A DNA stretch of 64,000 nucleotides, from contig NZ_JAIEQY010000013.1 in NCBI RefSeq assembly GCF_019747315.1, positions 1 to 64,000 of the forward strand, in the 5' to 3' direction. This document shows positions 61,011 to 64,000 of the stretch, in pieces (the first letter of the stretch is position 1; every line of letters starts with the position of its first letter). The notes under the pieces are model-generated. The model was not told the origin of the DNA. It did no database searches and saw nothing but the letters and a program-made list of their open reading frames with translations. The position numbers and the translations under genes are program-made. The DNA is from Roseococcus sp. Lineage in GTDB: Bacteria; Pseudomonadota; Alphaproteobacteria; Acetobacterales; Acetobacteraceae.

Positions 61011-64000
61011 ATGGATGCGACCGCAGGAGGGGGAGAGGAAGCGCGGCTGAAGGCCCTGCGCAGCTACGCCATCCTCGACACGCCGCCCGAGCCGGATTTC
61101 GACCACGTCGTGCAACTCGCGGCGCGGCTGCTGGAAACCCCCATCGCGCTGATCTCCCTGCTCGACCGGGACCGGCAATGGTTCAAGGCCTCGGTGGGCC
61201 TGGACGGCGTGCGGGAGACGGCGCGGGAACTCGCCTTCTGCGACCACGCGATCCGCGAGACGGGGGTGATGGTGGTGCCCGACGCCACGGCCGACCCCCG
61301 CTTTGCCGGCAACGCGCTGGTCACGGGGGAGCCCGGCATCCGCTTCTATGCCGGCGCGCCGCTGGTCACGCCCGACGGGCAGGCGCTCGGTACGCTGTGC
61401 GTGATCGACCGCCGCCCGCATCCCGCCATGGCCGAGCGCGACCAGGCGATCCTCAAGGAGCTCGCGGGCTTCGTGCGGGACAAGCTGGAGCTGCGGCGCC
61501 AGGCCCGGCACAGCCAGGCCCTGTCCGACCAGGCGGCGCTGATCACCCACCTGATGCAGGCGGCAGCCGAGGCGCCGGATTTTCCCAGCGCCATCCTTGC
61601 CGCCGCCGTGGCGATCCGCGCAACCACGGGCGCCTTGTTCTGCCATGTCTGGCGCCTCGCCGCCGATGGGGAGAGCGCCCGCTTCGTCAGCGGCTGCGGC
61701 GATGGCTTGCTGGGCGAGGAGGGGTTCTTCACCCAGCTGCGTGCAATGCGGCTGACCTCCGAGAATTCCCAGGTGGCCGCGGCCCTGGTCCGGCAGGAGC
61801 AGATCTGGAGCGACATTTTGCCCGGGGCCGTCACGGAAGCCCGGCCGGCCGCCCAGCTGGCGGGGCTGGCAGGCGTGCGGCTGCAGCTCGCCACGCCCTT
61901 CGGCCTGGATGCGGAGCGCTACGTCTTCTCGATCGGCCTCGGCCAGGCGCCAGACGAGCCGGAATTCCTGACCCGGGTGATGCGCGAAGCAACCACCGCG
62001 CTGCGCCCCATGCTACGCCGGCACATGGACGAGGCCGATGCGCGGCTGTTCCGCCGCCTGATCGAGACCAGCATCTCGGGCATCCTGGTCACGGAACTGC
62101 CGCAGCATCTCCCGGGGCCGCGCATCATCTACGCGAACCCGGCCTTCGAGAGCATGACCGGCTACAGCGCGGCGGAGATCCGGGGATGCACCCCCCGCAT
62201 TCTCCAGGGCCCGCTGACCGATCCGGCCATGGTGCGGCACATCTCGGAAGAGGTTGATGCCGGGCGCAGCGTGGCCGCGGAGATCGTGAACTACCGCAAG
62301 GACGGCACACCCTTCTGGACCTCCACGCGCGTCACGCCGGTCGTGGATTCCGCCGGCACCGTGACGCACTACATCGCCTCGCGCACCGACATCACCGAGG
62401 CGCGCGAGGCGAGGCTTGAGCGGGATGCGCTGACGCGGGACCTGCAGGCGCTGGTCATGGCCATCCCGGGCGTCCTCATGCGCCAGCGCATGCGGGCCGA
62501 CGGGCGATGGTTGCGCACCTATATCGGGCCGGGCCTCATGGCCCTGACCGGCTTCTCGGTGGAGGAGGCGCTGGTACATGGCTGGTGGGACGGCAACACC
62601 GACCCGGCCGAAAGGGCGAAGCTCGACACGGTGCTGCTGGATGCGCTGGCGGGCGGCCAGTCCCGCAGCGATTTCCGCTTCCGCCGCAAGGAGGGCGAGT
62701 GGATCTGGGTCCGCGTCATGCTGCGCGGCCATGTCGCGGCCGATGGCACGCCGGAAGTGATCGCGATCTGGAGCAGCGTTTCGGAGGAGTATCACCTTTC
62801 GGCCCTGCGTGACGCGAAGACGCGCGAGCTGGAGACCGTCATCGCCACCCTGCCCGGGGTGCTGATCCGCAGCCGCCGCACGCCCGGCGGCGGGTGGCAG
62901 CGCATCCAGGTGTCCGAGAATATCCGGGAGCTGACCGGGCACACCGCCGAGGAGGCGATGGGGGATGATTGGTGGGGCGGCAATGTCGAGCCCGAGGTGG
63001 CCGAGCGGGCCAGGATCTTCTTCACCGGCCTGGCGACGGCCCTGCCGACCGAGGGCGAGTTCCGCTTCCTGCACAAGCAGGGCCACTGGATCTGGATCCG
63101 CCGCCGGTCGCGCGGCTTCCGCGACGAGAATGGCGCGGAGGAGCTGCTCAGCATCTGGAATGACGTCACCGACCAGAAGAACCTGCTGCTGGAGCGTGAA
63201 AGGCTCAACGATGACCTGCAGCAGGTCATCGCCACCATGCCTGGCGTCCTGATCCGCCTGCGCCAGGGTGAGGGGGGCCGCTGGTTCCGCCACTACATCT
63301 CGCCCGCCATCGAGACGCTGACCGGCTTCACGCCGGAGGAGGCGCGCGACCCCGACTGGTTCGTCCGGCAGCTCGATCCGGCGGACCGCGACCGCGTCAT
63401 CAACGCGATCGCCAAGGGCCAGCCGATCGAGCCCGCGACGACCGATTTCCGACTGCGCCACAAGCGGGGCCACACCATCTGGATCCGGCGCAACAGCGGC
63501 GGCTACCGGGATGCGAATGGCGTGACGGAACTGGTCGCGATCTGGAACGACATCACGGCCGAGAAGCGGCTGCTGCTCGACCGCGAGGAATTGACGAACG
63601 ATCTGCGATCGGTGGTCGAGGCGATGCCCGGCGTGCTGATCCGCATCCGCCAGCAGCCGGATGGCAGCTGGGTCCGGGCCTATGTCGGCCCCTCCATCGC
63701 GGCAGTGACGGGCCACAGCGTCCCCGAGGCGATGCGCCCCGAATGGCTGGAGGAAAACCTTCACCCGGATGACATGGCTTCGATGGCCGATCACCTGGGG
63801 GGCCGCTTCAGCATGGAGCAGGCCTCGCGGCAGTTCCGGTTCCGCCACCGCGACGGACACTGGGTCTGGATCCGCCGCATCACCCGCGGGCACATCATCG
63901 CCGCGGGCCTGCCCGAGATCGTCGCGGTCTGGAACGACGTGACGCATGAGAAGAACCTGGCCGAGCAGCTCGCGCAATCCGCCAAGCTCGCGCAGCTGGG
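61011..64000 (+). CDS. GAF/multi-PAS sensor histidine kinase (3' end missing)
   Basis: The frame stays open to the window end, giving 996 complete codons. Order: GAF domain (TPPEPDFDHVVQLAARLLET to LGTLCVIDRRP), a second GAF-like region, a LOV-like PAS (IIYANPAFESMTGYSAAEIR) and then four homologous PAS domains of about 130 residues, each starting like AIPGVLMRQR/ATLPGVLIRSR and ending in xWIWIRR then IWNDVT. In the LOV-like PAS the photoactive Cys is absent: the motif reads GCTPRILQG. The last visible residues, QSAKLAQLG, match the position just before the HisKA domain in the preceding kinase, so a kinase domain should follow. A GTG 24 bases upstream is an alternative start. Confidence 0.9.
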   Translation, partial: MDATAGGGEEARLKALRSYAILDTPPEPDFDHVVQLAARLLETPIALISLLDRDRQWFKASVGLDGVRETARELAFCDHAIRETGVMVVPDATADPRFAGNALVTGEPGIRFYAGAPLVTPDGQALGTLCVIDRRPHPAMAERDQAILKELAGFVRDKLELRRQARHSQALSDQAALITHLMQAAAEAPDFPSAILAAAVAIRATTGALFCHVWRLAADGESARFVSGCGDGLLGEEGFFTQLRAMRLTSENSQVAAALVRQEQIWSDILPGAVTEARPAAQLAGLAGVRLQLATPFGLDAERYVFSIGLGQAPDEPEFLTRVMREATTALRPMLRRHMDEADARLFRRLIETSISGILVTELPQHLPGPRIIYANPAFESMTGYSAAEIRGCTPRILQGPLTDPAMVRHISEEVDAGRSVAAEIVNYRKDGTPFWTSTRVTPVVDSAGTVTHYIASRTDITEAREARLERDALTRDLQALVMAIPGVLMRQRMRADGRWLRTYIGPGLMALTGFSVEEALVHGWWDGNTDPAERAKLDTVLLDALAGGQSRSDFRFRRKEGEWIWVRVMLRGHVAADGTPEVIAIWSSVSEEYHLSALRDAKTRELETVIATLPGVLIRSRRTPGGGWQRIQVSENIRELTGHTAEEAMGDDWWGGNVEPEVAERARIFFTGLATALPTEGEFRFLHKQGHWIWIRRRSRGFRDENGAEELLSIWNDVTDQKNLLLERERLNDDLQQVIATMPGVLIRLRQGEGGRWFRHYISPAIETLTGFTPEEARDPDWFVRQLDPADRDRVINAIAKGQPIEPATTDFRLRHKRGHTIWIRRNSGGYRDANGVTELVAIWNDITAEKRLLLDREELTNDLRSVVEAMPGVLIRIRQQPDGSWVRAYVGPSIAAVTGHSVPEAMRPEWLEENLHPDDMASMADHLGGRFSMEQASRQFRFRHRDGHWVWIRRITRGHIIAAGLPEIVAVWNDVTHEKNLAEQLAQSAKLAQL
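62460..63950 (+). repeat. Four tandem PAS-coding repeats of about 390 bases
   Basis: PAS modules begin at about 62460, 62842, 63231 and 63621, i.e. every 383-390 bases. Repeated signposts are PGVLIRxR, a TGxTxEEA helix start, FRFRHKxGHWIWIRR and AIWNDVT. They are diverged at DNA level but clearly one family, the product of internal duplication. Confidence 0.85.

Noticed and set aside
62013..63977. Minus-strand frame of 654 codons
   Set aside because: It is antisense to the multi-PAS gene, where GAF and PAS motifs clearly lie on the plus strand.

Overview
The window looks like the chromosome of an aerobic, high-GC alphaproteobacterium of the Acetobacteraceae, close to Roseomonas and its relatives. 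This rests on the very high GC in coding DNA, the many orphan TctC/Bug-type solute-binding proteins, the petABC bc1 operon, the murA-hisG-hisD linkage, and GC-rich palindromic repeats between genes. All family names come from reading the translated sequence and from memory. No database search was run.

Layout. Bases 1-5700 carry a cut-off ABC substrate-binding protein, a Bug protein, a polysaccharide deacetylase, dcd, and a small-membrane-protein/HlyD pair. Bases 5700-9040 hold murA, hisG and hisD. Bases 9070-10415 are a lower-GC restriction-modification insert with a BglII-like nuclease and an MT-A70 adenine methylase that converge. Then come a SAF-domain oxidoreductase, a chemoreceptor with a C-terminal PilZ domain, and an SDR. 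Bases 15240-20653 are a leftward envelope-glycan operon: a heptosyltransferase-like GT9, a WaaE-like GT2, two GT4 enzymes and an asparagine synthase. Bases 22037-27000 are a leftward catabolic operon (NicX-like dioxygenase, hydrolase, acyl-CoA dehydrogenase, CoA ligase) facing a MarR regulator. Bases 27200-36000 carry hslO, a lipoprotein, a RidA-like protein, a Bug protein, an ECF sigma factor with a possible NepR-like partner, a repeat-bearing PRC-barrel protein, azlCD, a HAD protein, pyrD and a DMT transporter. Bases 36200-45900 are mostly housekeeping: fusA, aspartate aminotransferase, petABC, hemF, a rhodanese, tRNA-Thr, efp and suhB. Bases 46470-47650 encode a candidate ADP-ribosyltransferase of the cholera-toxin type in lower-GC DNA. 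Bases 47690-54850 hold upp, guanine deaminase, a luciferase-like oxidoreductase, a YeiH-type membrane protein, an AI-2E permease, pdxY, a Bug protein and a diguanylate cyclase. Bases 54890-56800 are a phosphonate pair (PhnX and a FAD oxidoreductase). The right end has a response regulator, a family 8 glycosidase, a PAS histidine kinase, and a GAF/multi-PAS sensor that runs off the window.

How genes work together. petA-petB-petC form the bc1 complex. The glycosyltransferases and AsnB overlap by a few bases and are probably one transcript for lipopolysaccharide or capsule. The NicX-like operon reads as a coupled route for an N-heteroaromatic compound, with two CoA-dependent steps not known from the standard nicotinate route. 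PhnX and the FAD enzyme would convert N-substituted aminoethylphosphonate through phosphonoacetaldehyde to acetaldehyde and phosphate. Sensor proteins (chemoreceptor-PilZ, diguanylate cyclase, two kinases, response regulator) together with the glycosidase suggest cyclic-di-GMP and surface-polysaccharide control.

Most worth following up: the ADP-ribosyltransferase candidate, the NicX-type operon, the BglII/MT-A70 insert, the tandem PAS kinase and the dispersed palindromic repeats.
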